A stretch of DNA of 64,000 nt from Clostridium aminobutyricum (GCF_017255415.1 NZ_JAFJZZ010000008.1:38369-102368); one strand, 5' to 3'; numbered from the stretch's first letter, positions 54,559 through 64,000 are shown. The notes: a model not told the origin generated them from the letters alone. Numbers and translations are program-made.

Positions 54559-56496
54559 GTGGAACTTGAAATAAAGAGGCAACACGAGGAGGATAAGGTA
54601 ATCGCCTTGACCGGAAACCCCAACGTAGGGAAAAGCACAATCTTCAATTTTTTAACAGGAATGCATCAGCATACGGGGAACTGGCCGGGTAAAACCGTCG
54701 AAACAGCACAGGGCAAATATTGCTTTAAAGGGAGAGAATACATATTGGTAGATCTGCCGGGCAGTTATTCCCTGCATGCTAAATCGGCTGAAGAGGAAGT
54801 AGCTAGAGACTTCATTTATGAAGGTGCATATGATGCGGTGGTCATCGTATGCGATGCAACTTGCATGGAACGAAATCTCAACTTAGTCATACAAACGTTA
54901 GCGGTGACTTCTAAGGTCATCGTGTGTGTTAATTTGCTTGACGAGGCAAAAAGAAAAAACATTCACGTAGATTTGACAAAGCTTCAAGAAATGCTAGGGG
55001 TTCCTGTGATTGGTACTGCTGCCGCGAAAAGAGAAGGCGTCCAAGAGCTTTTGGAAGCTATTGAAGCGGTAGTGACGGAGCATAAAAAGGAAAAGATTGG
55101 TGATCCTGTCCAAGATCATGATCCTTGCGTCAAGACAGTAAAAAAAGCAGAGGTACCTATACAAGCGGAACACATCTGGGATCAAGTGGGCAAAGTGATT
55201 GATGGTGCCGAAATCTTTGGGAGCGGTTATTCAGATCGTGACCGCAGGATCGATTCTCTTTTAACCAACAAGATTACCGGATTCCCTATTATGCTAGCCA
55301 CTTTATTAGCAGTTTTCTGGATTACGATTACGGGAGCCAACTATCCTTCTCAATGGCTTAATTCCGGCTTGTTTTATCTGGAAAATCGGATGCTGGAGTT
55401 TTGCCAAGGAACAGCTATTCCGAAAGCTGTTTATGAAATGGCTATACTAGGCGTTTATCGTGTCGTAGCGTGGGTTGTATCGGTTATGCTTCCTCCTATG
55501 GCCATATTCTTCCCGTTATTTACGCTTTTAGAAGATTTGGGCTATTTGCCTAGAGTAGCCTTTAATTTAGATAAATATTTTAAAAAATGCAGTGCTTGCG
55601 GGAAACAGGCCTTAACCATGTGCATGGGTTTCGGCTGTAATGCAGTGGGGACAATGGGGTGCCGCATCATTGATTCGCCTAGAGAACGATTGATCGCCAT
55701 GTTGACTAATAACTTTATGCCTTGTAATGGGAGGTTCCCCACGCTTATTGCATTGCTGACCATGTTTTTTATTGTAAACATCGGGGGCTCAGGAGAAATC
55801 ATGGGGTCCTCTCTGTTGGGCGGACTTTTTAGGAGTTTGATGGCAGCCTCCCTTTTAACGGTTGTCATATTGATGGGAATTGTCATGACTTTCCTAACTT
55901 CCTATATATTATCCAAAACGCTGCTTGTAGGGGTACCTTCTTCTTTTACTTTAGAACTGCCTCCTTACCGAAAACCGCAATTCGGTCAAGTAATCGTTCG
56001 GTCTATTTTTGACAGAACCATCTTTGTGCTGAGAAGAGCAGTAACGGTAGCAGCTCCGGCAGGGCTGCTTATATGGTTTTTAGCGAATGCTACTTATGAA
56101 GGACAATCGCTTCTACTCATTTGCTCGAATTTTTTAGACCCTTTTGCAAGTTATTTAGGGATGGATGGTGTCATATTATTGGCATTTATTTTAGGGATGC
56201 CGGCAAATGAGATTGTCGTTCCCATTATGATTATGATCTATGCCAGCAGCGGTATGTTAATTGAACTGGATAACACAGAGGCATTAAAAGAACTGTTGCT
56301 TCAACACGGTTGGACGTGGATAACGGCAATCAGTGTCATGATGTTTTCACTGATGCATTGGCCTTGTGCAACGACGCTGCTGACTATAATGAAAGAGACA
56401 AAAAGTATACGATGGACGGCAATGGCTTTTATTCTCCCGACTATTACCGGAATACTTGTCTGCTTTCTATTTAACTTAGTAGTCAGAATCCTTTAA
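54559..56496 (+). CDS. feoB: Ferrous iron transporter B
   Basis: A 645-residue Fe2+ permease. The N-terminal G domain has GNPNVGKST (G1), TGNWPGKTVE (G2), DLPGSYSL (G3) and NLLDEA (G4). The membrane part has the Gate-type motifs CGKQALTMCMGFGCNAVGTMGCRI, NNFMPCNGRFPTL and a C-terminal repeat. The start is GTG at 54559 after GGAGG. It is somewhat shorter than the E. coli protein, as is common in Firmicutes. Confidence 0.95.
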   Translation: MELEIKRQHEEDKVIALTGNPNVGKSTIFNFLTGMHQHTGNWPGKTVETAQGKYCFKGREYILVDLPGSYSLHAKSAEEEVARDFIYEGAYDAVVIVCDATCMERNLNLVIQTLAVTSKVIVCVNLLDEAKRKNIHVDLTKLQEMLGVPVIGTAAAKREGVQELLEAIEAVVTEHKKEKIGDPVQDHDPCVKTVKKAEVPIQAEHIWDQVGKVIDGAEIFGSGYSDRDRRIDSLLTNKITGFPIMLATLLAVFWITITGANYPSQWLNSGLFYLENRMLEFCQGTAIPKAVYEMAILGVYRVVAWVVSVMLPPMAIFFPLFTLLEDLGYLPRVAFNLDKYFKKCSACGKQALTMCMGFGCNAVGTMGCRIIDSPRERLIAMLTNNFMPCNGRFPTLIALLTMFFIVNIGGSGEIMGSSLLGGLFRSLMAASLLTVVILMGIVMTFLTSYILSKTLLVGVPSSFTLELPPYRKPQFGQVIVRSIFDRTIFVLRRAVTVAAPAGLLIWFLANATYEGQSLLLICSNFLDPFASYLGMDGVILLAFILGMPANEIVVPIMIMIYASSGMLIELDNTEALKELLLQHGWTWITAISVMMFSLMHWPCATTLLTIMKETKSIRWTAMAFILPTITGILVCFLFNLVVRIL

Positions 56497-56585
56497 AAAA
56501 GGTGGCTTCTATTTACATTTGACCGTAAGTGAGGTATTGTTTATCTGTTACTATTTATAAAGAAAAAATAGGAAAGGAATTTGGT

Positions 56586-58622
56586 ATGACCGATTTTTTT
56601 CAAAATGTTTCAGATATCATGCCTCAATTTTTTGATATATGTTCTCAATTGCTGCAACGTGCCGCAGAAATGTTCCAATACGCATTTCAGTGGCTGAAGG
56701 ATAATCCTACCGGCGTTGGGCAGGTATATTCGGCGATTGTGCGGTGGGTCATGCCTGTATTGGCGTTAATCATACTGCTATCTGTATTGCGCGATATGCT
56801 TCGTGTAAAAAATCCGGAAGAAGTTTGGGGAAGCCTTGTTTCGGAACAATTAGGAAAGTTCCCTATTACGAATTGGGAATGCACAGTCGGAAGGGCAAGG
56901 CATTGTGACGTACGAATTAATTTTCCGACCGTATCGCGTACGCAATGTGCGTTAATACGGCAGGAAGACGGAAGCTGGAGAATACATAGCTTATCTGAGA
57001 AAAGCAAAATTTTATGCAATAAAGAAGTAGTGGATGATTTTGAGGTGATGAATGAGGGAGATACGCTCGAATTTGGCGGGGTTCAGCTAACCTTTGAAGA
57101 AATATCGGAAGAGGAAAAAGAACAGCAGCAAGAAAACCGACTGAATCAGAGCAGGCCTATGCCTCCTTGGACTTCTTTCGCAGCACTTACGCTCTTTCAG
57201 GTATTAACGGCTATTCAGCTGATTATAACAAGACCGGACTATTCTGAAACGATCATGCTTTGCTATGCTGCTTTGTGCGGACTGATGTGGGGCTATACCT
57301 TAATGAGCTGGGTCGCAGGGGCGACAGGCTTTGAACCGGAGATATTAGCCTTTTTTGCTTGCACGCTCAACCTTGCGGTGACGGCTTCCGCCGCTCCGGA
57401 TACGTTGGTGAAGCAAACGGTTGCAATCACATTGGGATGGCTTGTGTTTTTAGTGATGGGATGGTATTTGCGTGATTTACGCAGAGTCGTTCGAACTCGG
57501 CATATCATGGCCGGCTTAACGGTAGGACTCTTGCTGATTAATGTCGTATTCGGTTCGGTGATTAACGGAGCTCAGAACTGGATTTCCATTGCAGGAATAT
57601 CCGTTCAACCTTCTGAGTTAGCGAAAGTTTGTTTTATCTTTGCAGGTGCCGCTACATTAGACCGACTCTTTGTAAAAAGAAATCTATGGGGCTTCATGCT
57701 TCTTTCTGGATTCTGCCTTGCTGCGTTGGCGTTTATGAGTGACTTGGGTACGGCTACGATCTTTTTCGTGGTCTTTTTAGTCATCGCTTTTTTACGTTCG
57801 GGGGATTTTGCCACCCTTTCTTTAATTTGCGGAGGCGCAGCCGGCTTCGGCGGATTGATGATCAGTTTTAAGCCCTATATTGCAGCCAGATTTGCTGTAT
57901 GGGGACATGCTTGGGAGAATGCCAGCACGACAGGCTATCAACAGGTTCGCACGATGTCCGCCTCCGCCAGCGGAGGCCTGATTGGCGTAGGCTCCGGTAA
58001 TGGCTGGCTGCATCATGTTGCTGCTGCGGATACCGACTTGGTTTTTGGGATGCTTTGTGAAGAATGGGGATTGATTATTGCCTTGTTGGCAGTCGCTATT
58101 ATTGTTGTTCTATCTATTTTCGCCGTAAGAGTGGCTCAAAACGGACGGTCTTCTTATTATACGATTGCTGCATGCGCGGCTACTTCTTTACTGGTATTCC
58201 AAACGATGCTGAATGTATTTGGCTCTGTCGATATATTGCCGCTGACCGGAGTGACTTTCCCATTTGTTTCCTGCGGCGGTTCCAGTATGATTGCCTCTTG
58301 GGGCCTGCTTTCTTTCTTGAAAGCAGCGGACACCAGACAAGGAGCCAGTTTTGCGGTGAGAAAAATGCACGCGCTTGATAAACGGAAAATAAAGTATAGG
58401 CAAAAGAAAAATGAAGAGTACGAAGCGATGTGTGCACGGGATACGCAGGAAATTCCTATCGCAGGACAGGTGGAGTACGCTGTAAACGATGATGAACAAG
58501 AGGTAAAAAATAAACAAATAGAGGACTTTTTGAGAAGATTTAATAAGTCAGAAGAAACCTCTAAGCAAGACGAAATCGAAGATTTCTTAAAAAAGTTTGA
58601 GGAATTGGAGGAAGAGCGATGA
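56586..58622 (+). CDS. FHA domain fused to FtsW/RodA/SpoVE-type glycosyltransferase
   Basis: A 678-residue peptidoglycan polymerase of the SEDS family with an unusual N-terminal addition. After one membrane helix (about 45-68) comes an FHA domain (CTVGRARHCDVRINFPTVSRTQCALIRQEDGSWRIHSL), usually a phosphothreonine reader, although the SRxH motif reads SRTQ. The SEDS core has ten helices with NWISIAGISVQPSELAK and PLTGVTFPFVSCGGSSM. The cytoplasmic tail carries two copies of IEDFL[RK][RK]F. ATG at 56586 follows AGGAAAGG. Its stop overlaps the PBP start (ATGA). Confidence 0.88.
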   Translation: MTDFFQNVSDIMPQFFDICSQLLQRAAEMFQYAFQWLKDNPTGVGQVYSAIVRWVMPVLALIILLSVLRDMLRVKNPEEVWGSLVSEQLGKFPITNWECTVGRARHCDVRINFPTVSRTQCALIRQEDGSWRIHSLSEKSKILCNKEVVDDFEVMNEGDTLEFGGVQLTFEEISEEEKEQQQENRLNQSRPMPPWTSFAALTLFQVLTAIQLIITRPDYSETIMLCYAALCGLMWGYTLMSWVAGATGFEPEILAFFACTLNLAVTASAAPDTLVKQTVAITLGWLVFLVMGWYLRDLRRVVRTRHIMAGLTVGLLLINVVFGSVINGAQNWISIAGISVQPSELAKVCFIFAGAATLDRLFVKRNLWGFMLLSGFCLAALAFMSDLGTATIFFVVFLVIAFLRSGDFATLSLICGGAAGFGGLMISFKPYIAARFAVWGHAWENASTTGYQQVRTMSASASGGLIGVGSGNGWLHHVAAADTDLVFGMLCEEWGLIIALLAVAIIVVLSIFAVRVAQNGRSSYYTIAACAATSLLVFQTMLNVFGSVDILPLTGVTFPFVSCGGSSMIASWGLLSFLKAADTRQGASFAVRKMHALDKRKIKYRQKKNEEYEAMCARDTQEIPIAGQVEYAVNDDEQEVKNKQIEDFLRRFNKSEETSKQDEIEDFLKKFEELEEER

Positions 58623-59983
58623 AGAAAATAACAGCAAGGGCAATCGTTTGTATCTGTTTGGCCGGGATCCTATCCTTAGGAACGCTTCTGTTTGTCGGAA
58701 AGTTTATGTTAAACGGAGGAAATTGGGTCTCTTTTGCAGGAAACAGGCACTTGTATACGGACGGAGTATTGAAAAGCGGAAGAATTTTGGATCGAAACGG
58801 GAATTTGCTGGTGGGGGTTGAAGATGGAAAATGGGTTTATAATAAGAATGCCAATATCCGAAAAGCAACACTGCATGCGGTAGGAGTTCCCCAAGGCTTA
58901 ATCGGAACCGGCGCATTAACAAGATTTGCAGATAAATTGACGGGATATAATTTAGTGACGGGAGCAAAACCGATTTTACCTGGCGGACGGGATTTATATT
59001 TAACCTTAGATGCAGATGTTTGCCAAGCTGCCTATAAAGCCTTGGCTGGCTACAAGGGCACCGTCGGCGTATATAACTATAAAACGGGTCAAATTTTGTG
59101 CATGGTCAGTTCTCCAAGCTACGACCCTCAGAACCCTCCTAAAATAGAAGAAGGGGATTCAAAATATGAGGGCGTTTATATGAATCGGTTACTGTCTGCG
59201 ACCTTTATTCCAGGCTCGACTTTTAAATTGGTGACAGTCGCTGCTGCGTTGGATGAGATTCCAAATGTACAGCAGCAAACGTTTCATTGCAGCGGAAGTT
59301 ATGAAATAAACGGGAAGATGATTACCTGCCCTTCGGCTCATGGTGATTTGACATTGGAACAAGCGCTGAATGTTTCCTGCAATTGCACGTTCGGTCAACT
59401 TTCCGTCCAGTTAGGCGGTGATATCTTGGAACAGTATGCACAGAAAGTCGGTTTGACAACCAATTATTCCGTCAATGGGATTCGTACCGCTGTATCTACT
59501 TTTGATTTCAACACGGGAGACGATTGGGAACTGGCTTGGTCCGGCATCGGACAGGGAAAAGATTTGGTGAATCCTTGTGCTATGATGGTTTATGCAGGTG
59601 CGATAGCCAATGGCGGCAGTGCGGCGAATCCTCAGATTATTTCACACACCTCTTTCTTAAAAGGAGTGCGAACCAGCATTTATATTGAACACCATACGAG
59701 AAACATGTTAGATACTCAAACAGCAGATACGCTGGCAGAAATGATGCGCAGCAATGTCATCAACAATTATGGGCAAAGTAACTTTCCAAACCTTGACATA
59801 GGAGCGAAATCAGGCACCGCTCAATCAGATGGTTCAAAAGAAGATAATGCATGGTTTGTAGGATTTCTTCAAGAGGCAGAACATCCATTGGCATTTGTGG
59901 TTCTAGTGGAAGGAGGGGGAAGCGGAAGTAAGGCAGCCGGGAAAGTAGCAAATACGGTTCTTCAAGCTGCAGTCAAAGAATAA
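58619..59983 (+). CDS. Class B penicillin-binding protein (PbpA-like transpeptidase)
   Basis: A 454-residue membrane-anchored D,D-transpeptidase that crosslinks peptidoglycan. One N-terminal helix is followed by a short dimerisation region and the transpeptidase domain with SxxK in PGSTFK (Ser200/Lys203), SCN in NVSCNCTF and KSGT in GAKSGTAQ. The domain order resembles small PBPA of actinobacteria and clostridia. ATG overlaps the FHA-FtsW stop by four bases, so the polymerase and crosslinker are translationally coupled; GGAGG lies inside the upstream gene end. Confidence 0.92.
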   Translation: MKKITARAIVCICLAGILSLGTLLFVGKFMLNGGNWVSFAGNRHLYTDGVLKSGRILDRNGNLLVGVEDGKWVYNKNANIRKATLHAVGVPQGLIGTGALTRFADKLTGYNLVTGAKPILPGGRDLYLTLDADVCQAAYKALAGYKGTVGVYNYKTGQILCMVSSPSYDPQNPPKIEEGDSKYEGVYMNRLLSATFIPGSTFKLVTVAAALDEIPNVQQQTFHCSGSYEINGKMITCPSAHGDLTLEQALNVSCNCTFGQLSVQLGGDILEQYAQKVGLTTNYSVNGIRTAVSTFDFNTGDDWELAWSGIGQGKDLVNPCAMMVYAGAIANGGSAANPQIISHTSFLKGVRTSIYIEHHTRNMLDTQTADTLAEMMRSNVINNYGQSNFPNLDIGAKSGTAQSDGSKEDNAWFVGFLQEAEHPLAFVVLVEGGGSGSKAAGKVANTVLQAAVKE

Positions 59984-60007
59984 AAATAAATACCGTGAAC
60001 TCAAGCA

Positions 60008-60036
60008 TTGACTTCCCTTGGATAAAGTGCTATATT
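60008..60036 (+). promoter_or_regulatory. Promoter of GGDEF-EAL gene
   Basis: TTGACT at 60008-60013, TATATT at 60031-60036, 17-bp spacer. Confidence 0.65.
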
Positions 60037-60101
60037 GAAAATGCACTATTAATGGAAGAATTTAACATAAAACTACATAATTTTACAAAATCCGACCGAA
60101 A

Positions 60102-62801
60102 ATGACATTTAAATTCAGCAAATACGGCAGGTTTTTTGAAATGGGGAATGATATGAAAGTGAAACCGGTAAGCAGGCTCTATTTGACTTTTGAAGTAGAT
60201 TTAGACAGTATGTCTGTAATTTTAATTAAGGATGGAAAACAAGGCAGGACCTATGAAGCAAGTCAGTATTTTCAATATTTCGTAGAATATGGCGTTCGAA
60301 AAGTAGATGTTGAACAACTCAAAGAGCATTTCTCAATTAGCTATTTTCAAAATATGCTTGTAAAAGGAAAGGCACCGGAGAGTTTTGAGTTTTGCGTAAA
60401 ATTTGTTGGAAAAGATTATAAAATTCTAGAGTGCAAGATGAAGGTAGTTGAAAACACTTCCAGCAACATTATCCAGATCAATTTGGAGGATATTTCCCAT
60501 AAGAGGCTGGAACAATTAGCCTACATAAAGGAACACTCTTTAGAACTTGAATATCAGCCTGCAGCAAAGCCTTTTGATATTAAATTTGAGGAGCTATCAA
60601 AAAAGCAGCGAAGCTCTGTCAATAAAATTCGTGGTGCGGTAGTTGCCATGTTGGTGGTACTTACTGTATTTTATGCAGGGTACATATACAATATCTACAG
60701 TGACGAAAAGGAAAAAACAGAATCTGACATGCTGGAGACTTGCAGAATAGCCAGTCAAACGGTAGAGCAGCAGTTGGATTATTCTGCAAAAGATGTTACG
60801 GCATTAGAGGATGTCATTATAAATTTCGGAGATACGGTAACAGAAAAAGAAGCTCTTGACTATTTGCAGAAAAGTAAGGCAAAGTATGGTTACACAGCAG
60901 CGGCCCTGATAGATGAAAACTTAAATCTTGTGGCATCCGATAAGTCTCTATATCATAGTCTAAATGTAAAGGAGCTCATACAAAACAGCGAAGAACAAAA
61001 ATTTGTGTTGCTGAGCGGCCAAGGGGAAAGTACATCAAGATATTTGAACTATTGCATTTACTCTGACAAATTGAGATTAAGCGGTAAAAAATATATCGGC
61101 ATTATGGCTTTATATGATTTACCTACTATTTGTAATGTGCTATCAATGCGGGGACATTATTATGATGAAGAAATCGTCATGTCGGACTTAGAGGGAAACA
61201 TCTTATGGGATAACAAGAAGGTGATTTCTGACAAAATAGAGTCCAATATTCTAAGTTGTCTGTCTAAACCGGTTGAGGGGGATGATCTGGGAGAGAAAAT
61301 AAATACCATTAAAGGAAATATGCAAGTTGGCAAATCAGGGATTTATAAATTCACAAACGGAGGAGAACGAATCTATGCGGCATACACACCTTTACGAGTA
61401 GATGGACTGTACTTGTTCTCTTGGTCATCGGAAAAATTTCTAAATGCAAAAAATGTTCATTTTATATTCCAATCGCTTTTCTTATGGATTCTTATCTTAT
61501 TATTGCCGACCTTGATAACGATTTATGTGATGAAGCATACAAAAAAAGCAAGGATAAATTTGGAGGAGTTAGCATACCGGGACAATGTCACTCAAGGCAT
61601 GAACGCGAATTACTTTGATGAAATGGCCACCAATGCGATAAAGGCAATGGAGTGCACATACTGCCTTGTTCTTACAAATATAGTGAATTTTAATATTTAC
61701 AATAAAAAATACGGATATATGAAGGGGGATGAAGTGATTCGGCGCTTGTTTCTTGGCATATGCAAATATATTGATGAAGATGAGCTGGTGTGCAGAACGT
61801 ATGCGGACCATATGATGATATTATTAAAATATGTGACGGAAGCAAGAACCGAGGATCGATTGGCCGAAATCAGCAAATGCCTCATCGGGACGAATATCAA
61901 AGTTGAATTTGGAGTTTGTATCATCCGGGACGCAACAATGGATCTGGAGGTAGCTAAAGAACGGGCAAATATGGCCTTAATGAGCGAAAAGAAGCGTTTC
62001 TCAGAATATGCTGCGTGGGCATTTTACGGCTTGGAGCTGGTCGAAAAAATATCCTTTGAAAAAGAGCTGGAAAATACAATGTATAAGGCTTTTAGAGGAG
62101 GAGAATTCAAGATTTACATTGAACCCAGATACAATTTAGAAAACCGTGCTTTATGCGGGGGAGATGCGTACGTCGTTTGGAAGCATCCCGACAAAGGAAT
62201 TTTAAAGCCGGGTTTGTTTATGGATATTTTCGAAAGAAGGGGTCTGGTTCTTTGTTTAGATACGTATATTTTTGAAGAAATTTGCAAGAGAATAAAGATG
62301 AACTTGGATCAGGGCAGGAGCGTCATGCCTGTTTGTATAAAACTGCATAAGAGTAACTTCAACTATACCAATTCTATCGATAAGTTTAAGCGGATTAAAA
62401 ATCGATATGACATACCGGGAAAGTTTATTGAATTTGAAATTACAGAGCAAATCTTTTATGAAAAAATCAGCAATATCGAAGAACTGGTAGATTGCATACA
62501 TTCCATGGGATGTACTTGCATCATGGGAAATTTCGGCGGCGGCTATTTAGCGGTAAACATGCTTCAAGGAATGAAGGTTGACGGCATAAAACTCGATAAA
62601 AGCTGTATGAGACAACCCATGCCTGAAAAAATGGTCTGTGCAATGGTGGAAATAGGCAAGGCGATGGGCGTAAAAACAATAGCCGCGGGTATCCTGGAAG
62701 AGACCCAGGTTCGATATCTGAAAAAATGTAACTGCGATGAAGGTACGGGAAGCGTTTTTTCGAAAACCATCAGCCTTGGGGATTATATTAACATATTTTG
62801 A
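60102..62801 (+). CDS. Membrane GGDEF-EAL protein with both catalytic motifs degenerate
   Basis: An 899-residue protein. N-terminal about 150 residues resemble a PAS-type domain, helix 1 at about 180-203, an extracytoplasmic Cache-like sensor, helix 2 at about 455-475, then GGDEF-like and EAL-like domains. The GGDEF signature reads YADHM; the EAL signature reads DAY (GGDAYVVWKHP) and DDFG reads GNFG, so synthesis and hydrolysis of cyclic di-GMP are both unlikely; a receptor or scaffold role is inferred. ATG at 60102 lacks a ribosome site; ATG at 60153 after GGGGA is a good alternative start. Confidence 0.8.
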   Translation: MTFKFSKYGRFFEMGNDMKVKPVSRLYLTFEVDLDSMSVILIKDGKQGRTYEASQYFQYFVEYGVRKVDVEQLKEHFSISYFQNMLVKGKAPESFEFCVKFVGKDYKILECKMKVVENTSSNIIQINLEDISHKRLEQLAYIKEHSLELEYQPAAKPFDIKFEELSKKQRSSVNKIRGAVVAMLVVLTVFYAGYIYNIYSDEKEKTESDMLETCRIASQTVEQQLDYSAKDVTALEDVIINFGDTVTEKEALDYLQKSKAKYGYTAAALIDENLNLVASDKSLYHSLNVKELIQNSEEQKFVLLSGQGESTSRYLNYCIYSDKLRLSGKKYIGIMALYDLPTICNVLSMRGHYYDEEIVMSDLEGNILWDNKKVISDKIESNILSCLSKPVEGDDLGEKINTIKGNMQVGKSGIYKFTNGGERIYAAYTPLRVDGLYLFSWSSEKFLNAKNVHFIFQSLFLWILILLLPTLITIYVMKHTKKARINLEELAYRDNVTQGMNANYFDEMATNAIKAMECTYCLVLTNIVNFNIYNKKYGYMKGDEVIRRLFLGICKYIDEDELVCRTYADHMMILLKYVTEARTEDRLAEISKCLIGTNIKVEFGVCIIRDATMDLEVAKERANMALMSEKKRFSEYAAWAFYGLELVEKISFEKELENTMYKAFRGGEFKIYIEPRYNLENRALCGGDAYVVWKHPDKGILKPGLFMDIFERRGLVLCLDTYIFEEICKRIKMNLDQGRSVMPVCIKLHKSNFNYTNSIDKFKRIKNRYDIPGKFIEFEITEQIFYEKISNIEELVDCIHSMGCTCIMGNFGGGYLAVNMLQGMKVDGIKLDKSCMRQPMPEKMVCAMVEIGKAMGVKTIAAGILEETQVRYLKKCNCDEGTGSVFSKTISLGDYINIF

Positions 62802-62829
62802 CTATTTAACCCGGATGCGGAAGTCTGGT

Positions 62830-63759
62830 TTAATCAGTTAATGCGGGTTTCGATTTGGAGGGTAATTGAGCTGCAATGATTGCTGCAAACATAAGCAAAC
62901 AGCCCATGGTTTCTCTTCCTGACAACATTTCGTGGAGAACGATCATTCCTGCAAGAACGGCAAATACCGACTCAAGACTAAGCAGTAAAGATGCGACGGT
63001 TGGGTCGGTATCTTTTTGTGCAACAATCTGCAGAGTGTATGCGACTCCGGAAGATAGAATTCCTGTATACAAGATTGGCATCGCGGATTGAAGAATAGAA
63101 GAAATCTCCGGTGTTTCTGATAGGAACATCATCACTGCAGAAAAGAGGAAACACACGAAAAATTGGATACACGATAATCTGATCCCATCCGTTTTAGGTG
63201 AGAAGTGATCGATAACCAAGATATGAAGAGAGAACACAAAGGCGCAAAGCAACACGAGAAAATCTCCTTTGCCTATGTTAAAATCACCTTTGAGGCATAA
63301 TAAATATAATCCTATTGCTGCGACTGCGACACAACCCCAAATGATAGGACGAACTTTTTTCCCTAAGAACAGTCCCAATATCGGTACGATTACTATGTAA
63401 AGAGCGGTGATGAAACCAGCTTTACCTGCTGTGGTATACATAATGCCGATTTGCTGCAAGGAACTTGCTACAAAAAGAACAGTTCCGCAAAGAACTCCCC
63501 CTATGATAAGCGTTTTTCTTTCAACTTTTTTCTCTTCCGCTGTTTTTATATCTGTTGCTTCGGGAGAGGTATTCTTAGCACGCAGATAATCAAATAAGAA
63601 AATAACAGGAATCAGAAAAGCACTGGCGATGATATTTCGCACACAATTAAAGGTATAAGGTCCTACATAGTCCATGCCTTTGCTTTGGGCGACGAACGCA
63701 GAGCCCCATATGAAGGCGGTCAGAAGGAGCATCAGATTAGCACGTAATTTTTTATTCAT
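62830..63759 (-). CDS. DMT-superfamily transporter, two EamA domains (second)
   Basis: A 309-residue, ten-helix membrane protein with EamA halves (MLLLTAFIWGSAFVAQ and FLVLLCAFVFSLHILVIDHF) and the end block DPTVASLLLSLESVFAVLAGMIVLHE. ATG at 63759 follows AAAGGGA; the frame is open to 63786. It is different enough from the 21028 transporter to be an old paralogue. The substrate is unknown. Confidence 0.88.
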   Translation of the reverse strand: MNKKLRANLMLLLTAFIWGSAFVAQSKGMDYVGPYTFNCVRNIIASAFLIPVIFLFDYLRAKNTSPEATDIKTAEEKKVERKTLIIGGVLCGTVLFVASSLQQIGIMYTTAGKAGFITALYIVIVPILGLFLGKKVRPIIWGCVAVAAIGLYLLCLKGDFNIGKGDFLVLLCAFVFSLHILVIDHFSPKTDGIRLSCIQFFVCFLFSAVMMFLSETPEISSILQSAMPILYTGILSSGVAYTLQIVAQKDTDPTVASLLLSLESVFAVLAGMIVLHEMLSGRETMGCLLMFAAIIAAQLPSKSKPALTD

Positions 63760-63901
63760 AACACACATCCCTTTCACGTTAATCAAGTGCTTTCAGTATA
63801 TCATGAAAGAAGTTTGGCTCACAAGTGTATGCTGAAAGATAAAAGGAAGGAATCTTTTCTATCATAAAGTTTAATGATATAATGAATGCAATTATTGATA
63901 C

Positions 63902-64000
63902 GGCGTTGCCTTTTTGCCCCAAGCTTGCTTGGCAAGGCAAAACGGACAGCAGGGAGCGAAGCGAGTCGGAGCCGATGGCGTTGCCTTTTTGCCCCAAGCT
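63902..64000. repeat. Start of a 75-bp-period direct repeat, cut by the window edge
   Basis: The 24-bp block GGCGTTGCCTTTTTGCCCCA plus AGCT occurs at 63902-63925 and again at 63977-64000, exactly 75 bp later. Between them is a GC-richer segment with GCTTGGCAAGGC and GCGAAGCGAGTCGGAGC. It is compositionally unlike the neighbouring AT-rich DNA and probably continues outside the window. Confidence 0.8.

Noticed and set aside
63779..63997. 72-codon reverse ORF at the right edge
   Set aside because: Half of it is the 75-bp repeat translated; no ribosome site or family.

Overview
The window is a low-GC Firmicute (Clostridia) chromosome segment. Supporting signs are strong AGGAGG-type ribosome sites, CIRCE/HrcA heat-shock operators, a spore photoproduct lyase, an AbrB/SpoVT-type regulator, rod/septum wall genes and an anaerobic-style fumarate reductase. 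A family-level guess (Anaerovoracaceae/Family XIII-like) is inference only. No rRNA, tRNA or CRISPR array was seen.

Layout. 1-8.3 kb: truncated 8-oxoguanine glycosylase, DUF554 membrane protein, groES-groEL under CIRCE, VanY-type carboxypeptidase, guaB, guaA. 8.5-9.7 kb: a decayed ISNCY-type insertion sequence. 9.8-12 kb: small genes with long, hairpin-rich leaders (67-aa protein, two zf-trcl zinc ribbons, an unlinked infC starting at ATT). 12.1-15.3 kb: reverse-strand cyclic-di-GMP operon plus a 45-aa ORF. 15.5-18.5 kb: YfcC permease and M20 dipeptidase. 18.7-23.3 kb: spore photoproduct lyase, a DMT transporter, a secreted stalk-domain protein and two type I toxin/antitoxin-like loci. 23.6-28.1 kb: prfC, a short accessory stretch (YopX, two paralogues, a small Cys protein), a pentapeptide-repeat protein and an AbrB regulator. 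28.2-31.3 kb: Fe-alcohol dehydrogenase with Rex-like sites, DUF4397 protein with a 24-bp minisatellite, CmpB-like membrane protein.

31.4-36 kb holds the most system-like unit: an SPFH protein with five zinc ribbons, three tandem paralogues (two membrane segments, winged helix, acidic linker, zinc ribbon) and then a PLD-fold nuclease-like protein. 36-40.4 kb: chemoreceptor, lipoprotein and cyclopropane-type lipid methyltransferase. 40.7-43.8 kb: murI-dapB-Cys-rich protein-aminotransferase (wall precursor/lysine pathway). 43.8-46.3 kb: rplM-rpsI with a structured leader, PocR-type soluble chemoreceptor. 46.3-50.6 kb reverse: htpG with its own CIRCE, a phosphohexomutase, a second CmpB-like protein. 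50.7-56.5 kb: glyoxalase, fumarate reductase/succinate dehydrogenase membrane, flavin and iron-sulfur subunits, then feoA-feoB. 56.6-60 kb: FHA-FtsW fusion overlapping a class B PBP. 60-63.8 kb: a doubly degenerate GGDEF-EAL membrane protein and a DMT transporter. The right edge enters a 75-bp-period repeat.

All calls are from reading the sequence and family memory; no searches were run.
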